DNA of 64,000 bases from Branchipolynoe longqiensis. Its lineage: Eukaryota > Annelida > Polychaeta > Phyllodocida > Polynoidae. This document shows positions 29,441 through 39,306 of the stretch, piece by piece; position 1 is the first letter of the stretch, and the number at the start of each line of letters is the position of its first letter. Made by a program: the position numbers and the translations under genes. The notes below the pieces were generated by a model. It ran no database searches. It saw only the letters and a list, made by a program, of their open reading frames with translations, and had not been told where the DNA came from. Location of the stretch: positions 25,191,849-25,255,848 of the forward strand of contig CM059186.1 in the NCBI GenBank assembly GCA_030323885.1, read 5' to 3'.

Positions 29441-30150
29441 AACTATGCATATATATGTTGTATATATACTTCTAAGGGATATTAAAACAGATAAATAGTA
29501 TCTATGGGTATTACTGTTAGCAAAAGACTACCCCCCCCCCCACCCCATTCACGCTCCCTCATTATGGCGCCCCCTGGTGTGTGGCGTCAGTGAACAGATA
29601 TAGCTGCTGGCTCCCAATCTGAACACCCAGCAGGCATCAGTGATCTGGCATTTCCTGGTGGCGGCTGGGTTATCTGTATTTAATCAACTCTACATAGATG
29701 CGGAAGTGAGGCTTTTTATCATTCCTTTTTCTTTCTTTTTTAAACACTTTTATTTATTCATTTTTATACATGTTGGTCCGAGAACGGCGGATTTGATATG
29801 AAGTCACCGGCTCTGGTTGTGATTTTGTGATTTTGTCATTGGAAGAGCTTTTGGATCCAGTGCGCACACACACACACACAAAATATACAAAAAAAACATT
29901 TAATGCCACTATATTATTTTATTTGTTTTAATGCCATGCGCAGTTGTGAGAAAACACGGTCTCCGTAAGGGGGGATCTGGCCTAACAAATCTGACTGCTG
30001 GTGAATATGTGACTAACACTTCAATGATGCTGTGTCGTAAACTTCGCAACATAAACAGAACATCACAGAGACGGTAGCCAGTGAAGAGCCCCACCCTCAC
30101 CCCCCACTCTCCCTCACCTCTCCAAGAAGCCAGTTCTGGTTACTGAGACG
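29441..30150. other. No supported feature
   Basis: AT-rich mixed sequence with a C run (29530), a short CA repeat (29867) and no credible coding frame. Confidence 0.5.
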
Positions 30151-30160
30151 GTATCGTTAA

Positions 30161-30490
30161 AGTTGCATAGTCCGATGGTATTGAGTTTCTGGGTTTTTTT
30201 CTTAAAGGTAAATGAAGTAGGTTGATCTTTAGAAGTTACCTTACTTTAATTTGAAGTAACTTATTTTAAATTGCTACATTTGGAGACTTATGAACTGAAA
30301 CATGCCAAATTAATGTTCAATTATGTTGGCGTACATATACACATTCTAACACCACAGGCTTCAGCAGTAACAGGTTCTATTAAATTGACTTCGCACACCA
30401 TTCTATTCAGCAACAAATGTTTAATAATCCTACTAGTATCTAACTTCGGTGTGCAGGATCAAATATTTAACTTGAAGTAACTTTTATTTT
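30161..30490 (+). mobile_element. TTAA-flanked MITE, degraded 3' end
   Basis: TTAA at 30157-30160 then AGTTGCATAGTCCGATGG. It keeps CAGCAGTAACAGGTTCTATT and GACTTCGCACACC family motifs. The right end fades around AACTTTTATTTTAAAGG. Confidence 0.65.
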
Positions 30491-30517
30491 AAAGGGTTAA
30501 CATTGGCAATATATGAA

Positions 30518-30625
30518 GTTGACAAAACTATGCCCACCGAAATCAAAGACCCTATAATACTAAGACGGCTCAGTCAGCCTGTACTGTGTAATCCAAATGA
30601 TCAAACCCACCACTTGGTGCGCTGG
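30518..30625. repeat. Low-copy repeat related (inverted) to 35005-35100
   Basis: AAAGACCCTATAATACTAAG here corresponds to CTTAGTATAATAGGGTCTTT at 35072-35093 on the other strand. GATCAAACCCACCAC occurs at both places in direct orientation. The pair brackets LINE copy 2, possibly a palindromic element disrupted by it. Confidence 0.5.
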
Positions 30626-31223
30626 CTGTTCTCTTGGTTAAACAGTTGCTATATTATATGCATAAATGTATACATGAAGGTGAAAGATGTGTGATGATGG
30701 TGATGATGATGATGCTGATGATGATGATGATGTGTATTTGTTCATAGCAATTTCATATTGATGTGTATTCATACTTACCTATCTCATGTAGAATATAATT
30801 ATATGTGTTTACATGTTTTTTGTTGTTGTTTTTTTAGTTTTTTTTATTGAGGCTGTATTTATACTGTCCATAGCATATAAGCCCGGGTACCCAGGCTTGT
30901 TTTCAATGCTGGCCAGTTGTAGTGTTGGTGTTATCTTACCACACAGTGGCTGCTGATAAGGTATTTGATTGCCTGCATTTCAGTAGCAGATAGATAATTG
31001 GTTGGTATGGTTAATAGCCTATGTTAGTTTTTTTTTGATTTTCTTGGCATATATGTATTTATTTTTTCTACTCTTATTACTAGACTAGCCTACTCCTATT
31101 TACATATCATAGGCTTGTACGTAGCTGTGTGGTGTGTTATCTGGCTACTTTTGGCATGGTTACCTTCCATTGGGCGTCCCGCTGGTGGGCCGTGACATAT
31201 CACATGCCCCTTTGCAGTGCAGC

Positions 31224-32510
31224 TTAGTGGGGGTTTCCTAGCCTTATTTTGCACAGATATTTTTTGTAAGTTTTTAGGTCAGGAATTTGTCGTTCCTTTA
31301 CCGTTTGGGCATTCCACACCTTGGCAGCCATTTCCAGCGTGCTTCTCTCATGAGCTTTTATTTGGCTTCTGGTCTGCTTTAGTAGTGGCGCATTATTTGC
31401 TCTAGTAGCCCTTTGTGGTTTTGTTAGAAGTTTAATGTTTTGACTATAGCTATATGCTAATGTTTTCAAATGAATTATTCTCCTATTTTCTAGTAATTTC
31501 ACTTTGGTTCTTTTGTGTATGTCATAGGTGGGGTGCAGCTTGTCTACTCTTAGACAGATTTTTAGGGCTCTGTTCTGCAGTGTTTGCAGTTTTTTTAGTA
31601 GTTCTTTTCTCGCACCCATGTAGTTTACATCTCCATAGTCAAAATAGGGGAGCACCATGCCCTTGAAGATTTTTATTGACATTTCTTGTGTCATGTAGTC
31701 TCTTAGCTTTGCAAATAGCCACAGTTTGTGGTTTACTTTTTGTATAATTTTATTTATACATAGGTTGTAGTTTAGTTGGCTGTCCAACTCAAGGCCTAGG
31801 TATTTGTAATGGTCTACATTTTCTAGTGTTTGGTTTCCTAACTTACAGTGTAGTTTTCTTTCTGGCATTTGTTTATGCGAGAAGAGTACTGTTTTTGATT
31901 TGCTTGTGTTGATGGTTATTTTGTTGGACTCACACCACTCATCTAGTTTTAGTAGGAGTTTATTTAGTTTAGTTATTACCTCCTCTTCTGTGGTGCCATT
32001 TGCGTATATGACTGTGTCATCTGCATATAGTTGGAGGCATTCAGTTTGCAACCATTTTTCAAGATCGTTTATATAGATTATAAAGAGTAGTGGCCCTAAC
32101 ACTGACCCTTGGGGTACACCACATGTGACAGGTTGGTTGTCTGATAGTGTATTGTTTATTTTTGTTTTCTGTTGCCTGTTGTTCAGGTAGCATCTTATCC
32201 AATCCATAGTGTTGGATTTTATGCCCATGGTTTTTAGTTTTTCCAGTAGTATTTTGTGGTCTACTGTGTCAAATGCTTTGCTGAAGTCAATGAAGGCGGC
32301 TCCAACTAATTGTTTTTGGTTCATTGATGCCATTATGTCATTTGTTAGGTTAGCTATTGTTTTTGATGTGGAGTGCAGTTTCCTGAAGCCCCCTTGTCTT
32401 TCGTTTAGTATATCGTTTTTTTCCAGGTGTTCATTGATGTGTCTATGTAACACTTTTTCAATGAGCTTGCCTGGGGTTTGAAGAATTGATATTGGCCTGT
32501 AGTTTCCCAT
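31224..32510 (-). pseudogene. LINE copy 2 reverse transcriptase to C-terminus
   Basis: 428-residue frame. MGNYRPISILQ (RT motif 2), FIDFSKAFDTVDH (Asp75), CGVPQGSVLGPLLFIIYIND (near 130), LYADDTVIYA with YADD at 162-165, YLGLELDS, GMVLPYFDYGDVNY, LQNRALKICLRV, and a stop after KIRLGNPH. The RT active site is complete. The frame begins inside the fingers because a shift near 32515-32545 detaches the first ~60 RT residues, which are present in copy 1. ORF2 would encode the enzyme that reverse-transcribes its own RNA, and probably SINE RNA, at nicked targets. Confidence 0.9.
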
Positions 32511-32921
32511 GTTTTGTTTGTCTCCACCTTTGTGAATGGGGTGATGGTTGCCATTTTCCAGGCTGAGATAAAACGCCCCTGCTCAAAGGAGATGTTGAAT
32601 AGGTCTACTATGTGGTCGGGATGGCTTGGAGTGCTCTTTCAGTATTTTGGTTGGTATTTCATCTATTCCATTGGTTTATTTGTTCTATGTCATTTATTAA
32701 TTTTTTTACTTCTATCATATCTGTTTTGCAGGTGGGGATTTCGTTCTCCACAGTTCCTGATCTGTTTTCCCATCTTTTTTTGAATTTTTCTGACAGCTTT
32801 TGCCCTATTGTGGCAAAGTGCCTGTTCAGTTTGTTTGCTGCATCTTTGTCTGTGAGCATTGCCCCTTCGTTATCTTGGAAGTTTGTATGCTCTTCTTTGT
32901 TATTTTTTTTGAATAATAGGT

Positions 32922-33578
32922 TTACTTTTTCCAGAATTTGTTTGTGTTGCTTCCCCAGTCTTTGTCCTGCTTTATTATGTATTTCTTTTTTGCTGTTCTC
33001 ACAGCTTTGAGAGAGTTGTTTCTGGCGATGCGGTAGGCCAGTTTGTCTTCTATTGTTTCTGTGCGTTTTGCTTTATCACCCAGTTTACTTTTGGTTGTGA
33101 TGAGTGTTAGCAGGTCTTTGTCTACCCAAGGGTCTTGGTTTTTTTGTATTTTTATTTTCTTCATGGGACACATCTCATCAGTTGATTTTCTTATTTCTGT
33201 GATGATGTTGTCCCAATAGATATCAACATCATCTCTGTTTTGTGTGATGTTGTTTATGTTTTGGTGCAGATGATTTTTTAATGTATCTTCTGAGTAGTTT
33301 TTTAGGGACCTGCCCATTTTGTATTCATAGTGATTTGTGCTTTTGAGCTTTTTCCTGGTTACATATACTAGTTTGTGGTCGCTTATACCCCAGCTTCTAG
33401 TGCCCCATTTTGTGGCATGGTTTGAGTTGGTTAGTATTAGGTCTATTGTTGAGCTATTGTTGCTTAGCCTTGTGCTTTCAGTGATGAGCTGCTGCAGGCC
33501 TAAGATCTTGATGGTGGTTTGCAGCATTAGTTTATTTTTTTCATTGCTGCTGTAATTCACATTGAAGTCCCCTAGCAC
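32922..33578 (-). pseudogene. LINE copy 2 endonuclease C-terminal half and linker
   Basis: 218 residues starting MLGDFNVNYSS (the GDFN box), then LILTNSNHATKWG and WGISDHKLVYV (SDH box), and the basic linker before RT. A base missing near 32925 relative to copy 1 ends the frame at FWKK. Same register as the RT frame downstream. Confidence 0.88.
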
Positions 33579-34062
33579 AAAGATTTCTGCATTTGTTGAT
33601 TTTTTTTACAGTGTTTATGCTCTTTTCTAGTTCTTCAAGGAATACTTCAATTTCACCTGACGGTGGCCTATAGAGGCTCGCTATGGCTACATTTGCTTGC
33701 TTTTCGTTTTTTATTAGGCACCATAGTAGCTCTATGTGCTCATTTGAGAGATTTGTTGGTTTTAGCTTTTCAGTGTCTAGGTTTTTGGTGGCTTTGCAGT
33801 AAATGGCAACACCTCCACCTTTCTTTGTTTGGTTCATTGCATTAATGTGCTGTCTGTCATTACGTACAAGCCTATATCCGTCTATATTGAGGGTGTTGTT
33901 TTGGTGTTTGTCAGTGAACCATGTCTCTGATAACGTTAGTACATCTAGATTGTCTTTTTTTAGATGCATTTTTATTATGTCTATTTTATTGGATGCACTC
34001 TGGCAGTTTAGGTGGGCAAAGTGTGTACCCCTTCCCAGTTTGCATTCAATCGCTTCTACCAT
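33541..34062 (-). pseudogene. LINE copy 2 endonuclease N-terminal half
   Basis: Starts MVEAIECKLGRG and has HLNCQSASNKID (Asn box), LTLSETWF (catalytic Glu), YRLVRNDR, GGGVAIYCK and VAIASLYRPPSG. These are the ordered APE-endonuclease motifs of CR1/L2-type ORF2. A one-base difference around 33600 (a T run) moves the following GDFN box to another register. Confidence 0.88.
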
Positions 34063-34323
34063 ATTTATTTTACTTTAAATAATATTTTTAGGATAGTGGT
34101 TGCTTGATTTCGCGAGTTTTTGATTTTGTTTTGATTTTATTTTGGCTTAGTGATTGATGGATTTGGGGTGTATGTGCTGGTGCATACAGCACACATGGCC
34201 CCTTTTGATAGATAGTCATGCATACCTCCATTACTTTTACTTTTACCTGTGCGCATAGAGGAAGACATGAACATTAAAGTGTGTATTAGTTGTACCTGTT
34301 TATACTTATGATTTAGGGTTTGG

Positions 34324-34530
34324 TTAGTGAAATTTATCAAAGTTTGTGATACTTCTTTTGGAGCCCTGGTGCTCTTTCCAGTTCTCCGTGATGCTTTTTG
34401 ACAGCCTGGCACTGACATATCTGGCATATTCCTCATTGTAGTGTATACCATCCATCATGCCAATGCCATATCGTGCCACTCTCTTTCCATGCCTTGTTTT
34501 GTGGGTTGACGGTTTGTTGTTTTTTAATCT
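34324..34530 (-). pseudogene. LINE ORF1 C-terminal fragment, esterase-like
   Basis: Reading the frame that stops at 34324-34326 gives RVARYGIGMMDGIHYNEEY followed by ARYVSARLSKSI. A D-G-x-H-Y segment near the end of a small domain is the Asp/His part of SGNH/GDSL-type esterases, which occur in ORF1 of many CR1/L2 LINEs. The serine-bearing N-terminal part was not found; sequence upstream is disrupted by a TTTA microsatellite. Confidence 0.5.
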
Positions 34531-34671
34531 AGTGTGGGCGGAAGTGGAGCAAGCTGTGCGTTGCTATGTTTTTTGCACCTCCTCCTTACCTGCTGGGAGA
34601 GCTCTTATGCTTTCTCCTGCTCTTCATTTTCAATTACTTCTTGTTTTCTTATGACATATTTGTTTTTGCTC

Positions 34672-34708
34672 ATTTATTTATTTGTTTATTTGTTTATTTA
34701 TTTGTATT
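34672..34708. repeat. (TTTA/TTTG)n microsatellite in the LINE 5' region
   Basis: TTATTTATTTGTTTATTTG run that separates the two ORF1 remnants. Confidence 0.85.
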
Positions 34709-34990
34709 TGCTTCCTTGCACAGGCTTTCCTTTATTTTTTGGAGGATGTTCCCCATTTTATTTTTGTATCCTAGTTTTACTGTTTCGCCTTCACTGGCGC
34801 TGTCCAGGTACCGACCTGAGTCCCAGTATGGGCATTTTGTGCATTCCCTGAATGCATTTCCTGGACCATTTATTAGTTTCTCCTTCAGGCTTTCGTTTTG
34901 TGTGAATGTTGCACGGACGATGTCCTCCAGCACATTTTCATTGGTTTTGCACCACTCCTGTGTTCTCCATATCTTCATGTGAAACACCAA
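34694..34990 (-). pseudogene. LINE ORF1 N-terminal remnant
   Basis: 98-residue frame (MVFHMKIWRTQEW ... FRECTKCPYWDSGRY ... KNKMGNILQKIKESL). It has a CxxC pair and charged helical segments but no domain I can name. Position directly upstream of the esterase-like remnant and ORF2 suggests ORF1. Confidence 0.4.
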
Positions 34991-35004
34991 CCAGCAGCTG
35001 GGCT

Positions 35005-35100
35005 GATCAAACCCACCACAAGGTGGTACTGCAAAATTGACATTACCACGGGAGAGATAGGGAGTGAGCCATCTTAGTATAATAGGGTCTTTGCCAAAAT
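35005..35100. repeat. Low-copy repeat paired with 30518-30625
   Basis: Contains ACCCACCACAAGGTGGT, a short hairpin, and the inverted counterpart of the 30545-30567 segment. Confidence 0.45.
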
Positions 35101-35229
35101 TTTGGACTTGAATATAATCAGAACTAGGTCACCCGACATATTAACTTAGTTTTATATCTCTGCCATTCAGCTATTGTAGCTTGAGATCCACCGAGAAAAC
35201 CTGAAGGAATTAGTTGAGTCTAGTTTGAT

Positions 35230-35590
35230 ACTGCAATGGTGTTCTCTGTGGCGGAGTGGTTAGAGTGTCTGACTTTTGTCTAGGTCAGACTCCTAATCTG
35301 AAGATCAGGGGTTCGATTCCCAGTGCCCTCCCCACCTCTGCCAATTTGGATTTCCACCGCTGTGTATAACTTACAGCGTCATCAAAGGCCACTTGCTCTC
35401 ATACCATGCCTATGTGGTGTGGGAGGTTAAAAATCTCTTGGGTCGGTAAAAGTGTAAGCTCCGGCTTTCTGTCGACAAACTGTCTAATGGTGAAAACAAG
35501 TCTATTCAGACTTATCCATAACAGGCAGTATAAATCTTCAAGAAAAAAAAGAAAGAAATTAAAATCCTGTAAGCTGAACTTCAGAAAACA
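35230..35590 (+). mobile_element. SINE family 2, copy 1
   Basis: tRNA-derived head with long variable-arm geometry: A box TGGCGGAGTGGTTAGAG and B box GGTTCGATTCC. Then a body found again at 63252-63590 (CCAATTTGGATTTCCACCGC, ATACCATGCCTATGTGGTG, AAACAAGTCTATTCAGAC), and a tail of AAGAAAAAAAAG. Unrelated in body to family 1. Confidence 0.88.
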
Positions 35591-35599
35591 CCATTAACA

Positions 35600-35960
35600 T
35601 TTATGACGTCACTAAAGCATTTTGATTCTGTTATTATTTTTAAAGGGAAGGCTTGTAATAACTTTCACTATTATCCATTATTTTACTTTAATAAAAACAA
35701 GGACTGTGTTTTATTTTTCAGTGCAACGAATTGATCCAATAAAATAATTTTTTAAGTAGATTTCAGCCACAAAATGACCATCACTAATGGATTGATAAGA
35801 AAAGAAAAGAAATAACATGATTTATATGTTAGCTGTTGAGAATAGTTGAGCTTGCATAACACACATCTGAAGCTATTGTTCCTTGTGCCAACTTCTATAT
35901 AGATCTTTATTCACAAATCTCTTATTTCTCCATCTACTCAAGCGACTGGATGCGGTAGCC
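35600..35960. other. No supported feature
   Basis: AT-rich sequence without repeats or coding signal recognised here. Confidence 0.5.
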
Positions 35961-35962
35961 TA

Positions 35963-36203
35963 ATTGGTTGCTTGGTTGTCGGAGTTTTATGCCTTGGCCA
36001 AATCTAATGTCTTATTAGGACGGGTACTGACTTGTGACAGTGCGCACTGACTTTATAGTGCTGCCCCACTGGGAGACCAGGCTGCCTGATATCCCACACA
36101 GTCACATTATCCTAACACTGAGCGAATCAGTGCTTGCCCTATCCTAATCATGCCGAGTGCCTGGCTAGGAAGCAACATGGTTTGACTCGACAAGGGTTCG
36201 AAG
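35963..36203 (-). mobile_element. SINE family 1, head lost
   Basis: GGTTGCTTGGTTGTCGGAG tail through CTGGCTAGGAAGCAACATGG, ending at GACTCGACAAGGGTTCGAAGC. The head is replaced by GC-rich sequence. Confidence 0.8.
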
Positions 36204-36300
36204 CCATGGGTGGGCGGTGCCGGGGCCGTTAGTGGGTGCCCCGCCGTCGGCCCGGCCGACATCGGGTGGGGGCTTTCCGCCCCCGATGGTGTTAACTAGC
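36204..36300. repeat. GC-rich stem-loop sequence
   Basis: GTCGGCCCGGCCGAC (36248-36262) is self-complementary. Overlapping it, CATCGGGTGGGGGC and GCCCCCGATG (about 36262-36288) form a strong hairpin with loop TTTCC. It may be the end of an unrecognised element. Confidence 0.55.
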
Positions 36301-36396
36301 GGTACCATACATGCTAGAATCTTTATAGGAATAGAATCCTGACTTCTGTATCTGGAGGCCGGAAAGCACTAATGTATGATATTACTCAAGCGATGA

Positions 36397-36487
36397 TCCG
36401 CTCACTATATCTGCTCACTATATCTGCTTACTATATCTGCTTGCTATATCTGCTTGCTATATCTGCTTATTATAACTGCTTACTACA
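36397..36487. repeat. CTATATCTGCTTA tandem array
   Basis: About six units of 13 bp with small substitutions. Confidence 0.85.
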
Positions 36488-36489
36488 TA

Positions 36490-36960
36490 AGTTCCAAGAA
36501 ATAGTAACCCAACAGAAATTAAGTGTGGTAAAGTCTAGTAGGGAGGGGTGGCTGGCTCCTCCTGCTGTGCTGTCTCCAGGTCATCTGCCTGCCACACCCC
36601 CTGCCCAGCTCTTTTATTCAGATGGAACACATTCAAAATACAGGTACACAGTTGCTGGGAGTCTCCTCAGTCAGAGACAGTCACATGGCATTTCATTGGC
36701 TGAACCCCTCCAGTCAGTGGTGGGGGGAGCCAGGGGGTGCGGGGAGGGCAACCCACCCACCCCAAGTCAGATACATATTTTTCCATCAAGTTCACCAATT
36801 ACACTTACATGGGAGTATCAACCCTGTTTATCTTTACATAACACCAGTGGTCACCAGTCCCTTAGATTGGGACAACTCCAAAATAGTAGGAGTTTCTACA
36901 TGCCTTACTTTGAGAATTACATATTTTATCATCTTTAGTTCAGCAAACTGCCACCAGGTG
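36490..36960. other. No supported feature
   Basis: Unique-looking sequence. Its open frames carry no recognisable motif. Confidence 0.5.
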
Positions 36961-36974
36961 GGGCAGGGAGGGCT

Positions 36975-37062
36975 CACCACGCATGCATGCATGCATGCAC
37001 ATGCATGCACGCACACACATACACACTCACAGGTCTGCACACACACACACACACACACACAA
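36975..37062. repeat. (CATG)n and (CA)n microsatellites
   Basis: CATGCATGCATGCATG followed by ACACACACAC runs. Confidence 0.9.
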
Positions 37063-37609
37063 AACCCCTATGCCTATGTCACCTGTGTGCTAACCCTCCC
37101 TCAGATACTGGCATCATACAATAACACGCACACAGAACTCAGTTTCTTAACTTAATTATTGTACCCATTCTGTGGCATTCTTCACAGACTAAACCACAGT
37201 CTGCAGCAACTGTATATACTGTCCTTAGTTTCAGCATTTACTTCTCTTTATACAATATATAATACCAACAAACTTCAATTCAGTAATACATGTAAATATA
37301 CCAATATAGTAATAATTTTCCAGAGTTCTTATCTACAGTGATTATATTTGATGTAGAACCTTAGAACAATCTGATATTAATTATCACTTCACTTAATATG
37401 CATAATCTACCATGGTTTCACAACTTGGTTTGAATATTATGCATACGTATTTACCAACATGATAGAATGAATTAGGTATTATTAGAGAGGTTTTATAGTG
37501 CCACTTAATGCTTCACATATGAGTTTTGTGAAAAGAAGATATTTTAGAATATATTTAAACAATTATTTATTTATGAACCAGACCTAAAAAGTCGGAATAT
37601 TTTACATCG
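37063..37609. other. No supported feature
   Basis: AT-rich sequence. Confidence 0.5.
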
Positions 37610-37674
37610 GGTTGAATCTGACGATCTACAATAACGAGAGCTGGACGTTCAACTCATTTGGCCATCCCGTCTGA
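37610..37674 (-). mobile_element. SINE family 1 degraded head
   Basis: GACGATCTACAATAACGAGAG and CTCATTTGGCCATCCCGTCTG match the type-1 head on the minus strand. Confidence 0.6.
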
Positions 37675-37768
37675 CGCGTTAATGATACTTGGTACGCAGC
37701 AAAGGGTGCAATATAGTCGTTAGACGTCATACAATTTTCATTAATGTTTTTGGTATTATTATTAACTA

Positions 37769-37947
37769 CAGTAAAAACCTCTCTAACCGACCACCTCCAT
37801 AGATTGACCACTCCCCTATATCGATCGTTTTATTTGGGTCCCACCAATACTATTGTAACCATATTCCAACTCCCTAAACCGACCACCTCGCAAAATGGAC
37901 CACTAAAAGTCGGTCCCAAGGTCGGCCGATTTACAGAGGTTTTACTG
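37769..37947 (+). mobile_element. pogo/Tc1-like MITE, copy 2
   Basis: Same ends and interior as 27747-27924, with TA at 37767-37768 and 37948-37949. Its right end lies 4 bp from the Ngaro-like element. Confidence 0.85.
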
Positions 37948-37951
37948 TACA

Positions 37952-38196
37952 GATGCGCGAAAAGGAAGAAGGGAAGGCGGGGGTGGGAAAAAGGCGTTTT
38001 ATTAACGCCTCAACAGAGGATACAGAGGAACAGATACACAGGCAAGGAACAAGGAAAGGGCTCATGAGGAGCAAAGAAACAGGCTCGTGAGGAGCAATAC
38101 AGTGATGGGCTCATGAGGAGCAGAGGTAATGCAGGAGGGGCTCATGAGGAGCAAAGTCAGAGTTCTGGTAGAGGGGGTGCCGAGGAGCCCTCCGCC
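37952..38196 (-). repeat. Split direct repeat B2 (element 3' end)
   Basis: Begins GATGCGCGAAAAGG on the plus strand and contains four GGCTC(A/G)TGAGGAGCA units and AGGCGTTTTATTAACGCCT, a hairpin. Ends at GAGCCCTCCGCC. Confidence 0.85.
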
Positions 38197-38549
38197 GCAG
38201 AGGGAAGAGGGTAGAGGAGGGAGAGTTGGGTGGGTGGGTGGAGGAGAAGAGAGGTGAGGTCTGGAAGGCGGCAGGAGGGCGAGTGCCTGAGGGAGGCCGG
38301 CGGGCGGCCTTATAAGGGAGGGAAGGGGCGCGGGCGACAGCAGGTGAGTTGTGAAAGCTGCCGGCCCGGGGGAGGGCGAGTGAAGGTGAGGAGCGGGCGT
38401 CGGGTGAGGCGCGAATGCTGCGCGACAGGGGGGCGGGGGAGGAGGCGGCGCGGCGGGGTCTGGTGAGGTGTGAGCGCAGCGCGACAGCCCGGGGCGGGGG
38501 AGGGTCTCTTCCTCTCCTCGCATCAAACGTAATGCTTCGCATTACGACC
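38197..38549 (-). repeat. Split direct repeat A2
   Basis: Lies between B1 and B2. Its outer end GCTTCGCATTACGACC is the same as the element's other extremity at 40450-40465. It abuts B1 at 38549/38550, the sequence expected at a circle junction. Confidence 0.78.
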
Positions 38550-38793
38550 GATGCGCGAAAAGGAAGAAGGGAAGGCGGGGGTGGGAAAAAGGCGTTTTAT
38601 TAACGCCTCAACAGAGGATACAGAGGAACAGATATACAGGCAAGGAACAAGGAAGGGCTCATGAGGAGCAAGGAAACAGGCTCGTGAGGAGCAATACAGT
38701 GATGGGCTCATGAGGAGCAGAGATAATGCAGGAGGGGCTCATGAGGAGCAAAGTCAGAGTTCTGGTAGAGGGGGTGCCGAGGAGCCCTCCGCC
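38550..38793 (-). repeat. Split direct repeat B1
   Basis: Same sequence as 37952-38196 with a handful of substitutions and one or two small gaps. It is followed by AAAAATAAGG internal sequence. Confidence 0.85.
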
Positions 38794-39306
38794 AAAAATA
38801 AGGAGAGGGCTCGAGGCGCGCCCGAGGCGGGGGCGCGGGCGCCCGAGGCGGGGGCCCGGGGAGGCAGGCCTGGGCGAGGAGAAGGTCCGGGGCCTAGGTG
38901 GAGGGGGAGCGGGCGGCCAAAAAAGGGAGGCCCGCTCCTGAGGCGTGGGGGGAGGAGGTCCGGCGAGGGTCGAGCAGGGGGGCAGCGAACTCCTCAGGGC
39001 TGGGCGGGGTGGGGGTCGGGGTCGGGTCGGGAGGGTTCATGAAGGCGGTGTCGTGAGCGTCGGTGGCTGGGCTGTCCGGGGAGGGTCCCTCGTGAGGCTG
39101 GGCCGTGTCGCCCGAGGTGTGAGGTGCGAGGTGGTGGGCCCCGGCTTCGTCTGGGCGGCGTTTCGATTGGTGGTCGCTGGGAGGTTGTCGGTGGAAGTCG
39201 CGGGGCTGTCGGCAGTGGTGAGGGTGAGGCGCCGGGAGGGGCCCCCCGGGCCGGCCGGGGGGGGCCGGCGGATCAAAAATCCGCCGAGGCGGCCGGGGTC
39301 TGGCGC
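38794..39306 (-). other. Internal region between gag and B1, Pro/Thr-rich, no pol
   Basis: Very GC-rich. A frame at 39037-39276 is Pro/Thr-rich (TPRATRPSLTRDPPR) without motifs. Where an autonomous Ngaro would carry RT-RNase H and recombinase there are only about 500 bp. Confidence 0.6.

Larger units (their letters stand above)
30836..35000 (-). mobile_element. CR1/L2-like LINE copy 2, near full length
   Basis: Minus-strand order: ORF1 remnants (34324-34990), ORF2 endonuclease (32922-34062), RT (31224-32510), 3'UTR ending in an A-tail on the minus strand (left, 30836). It is interrupted by single-base shifts relative to copy 1, often in homopolymers. The exact 5' end is uncertain. Confidence 0.88.
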
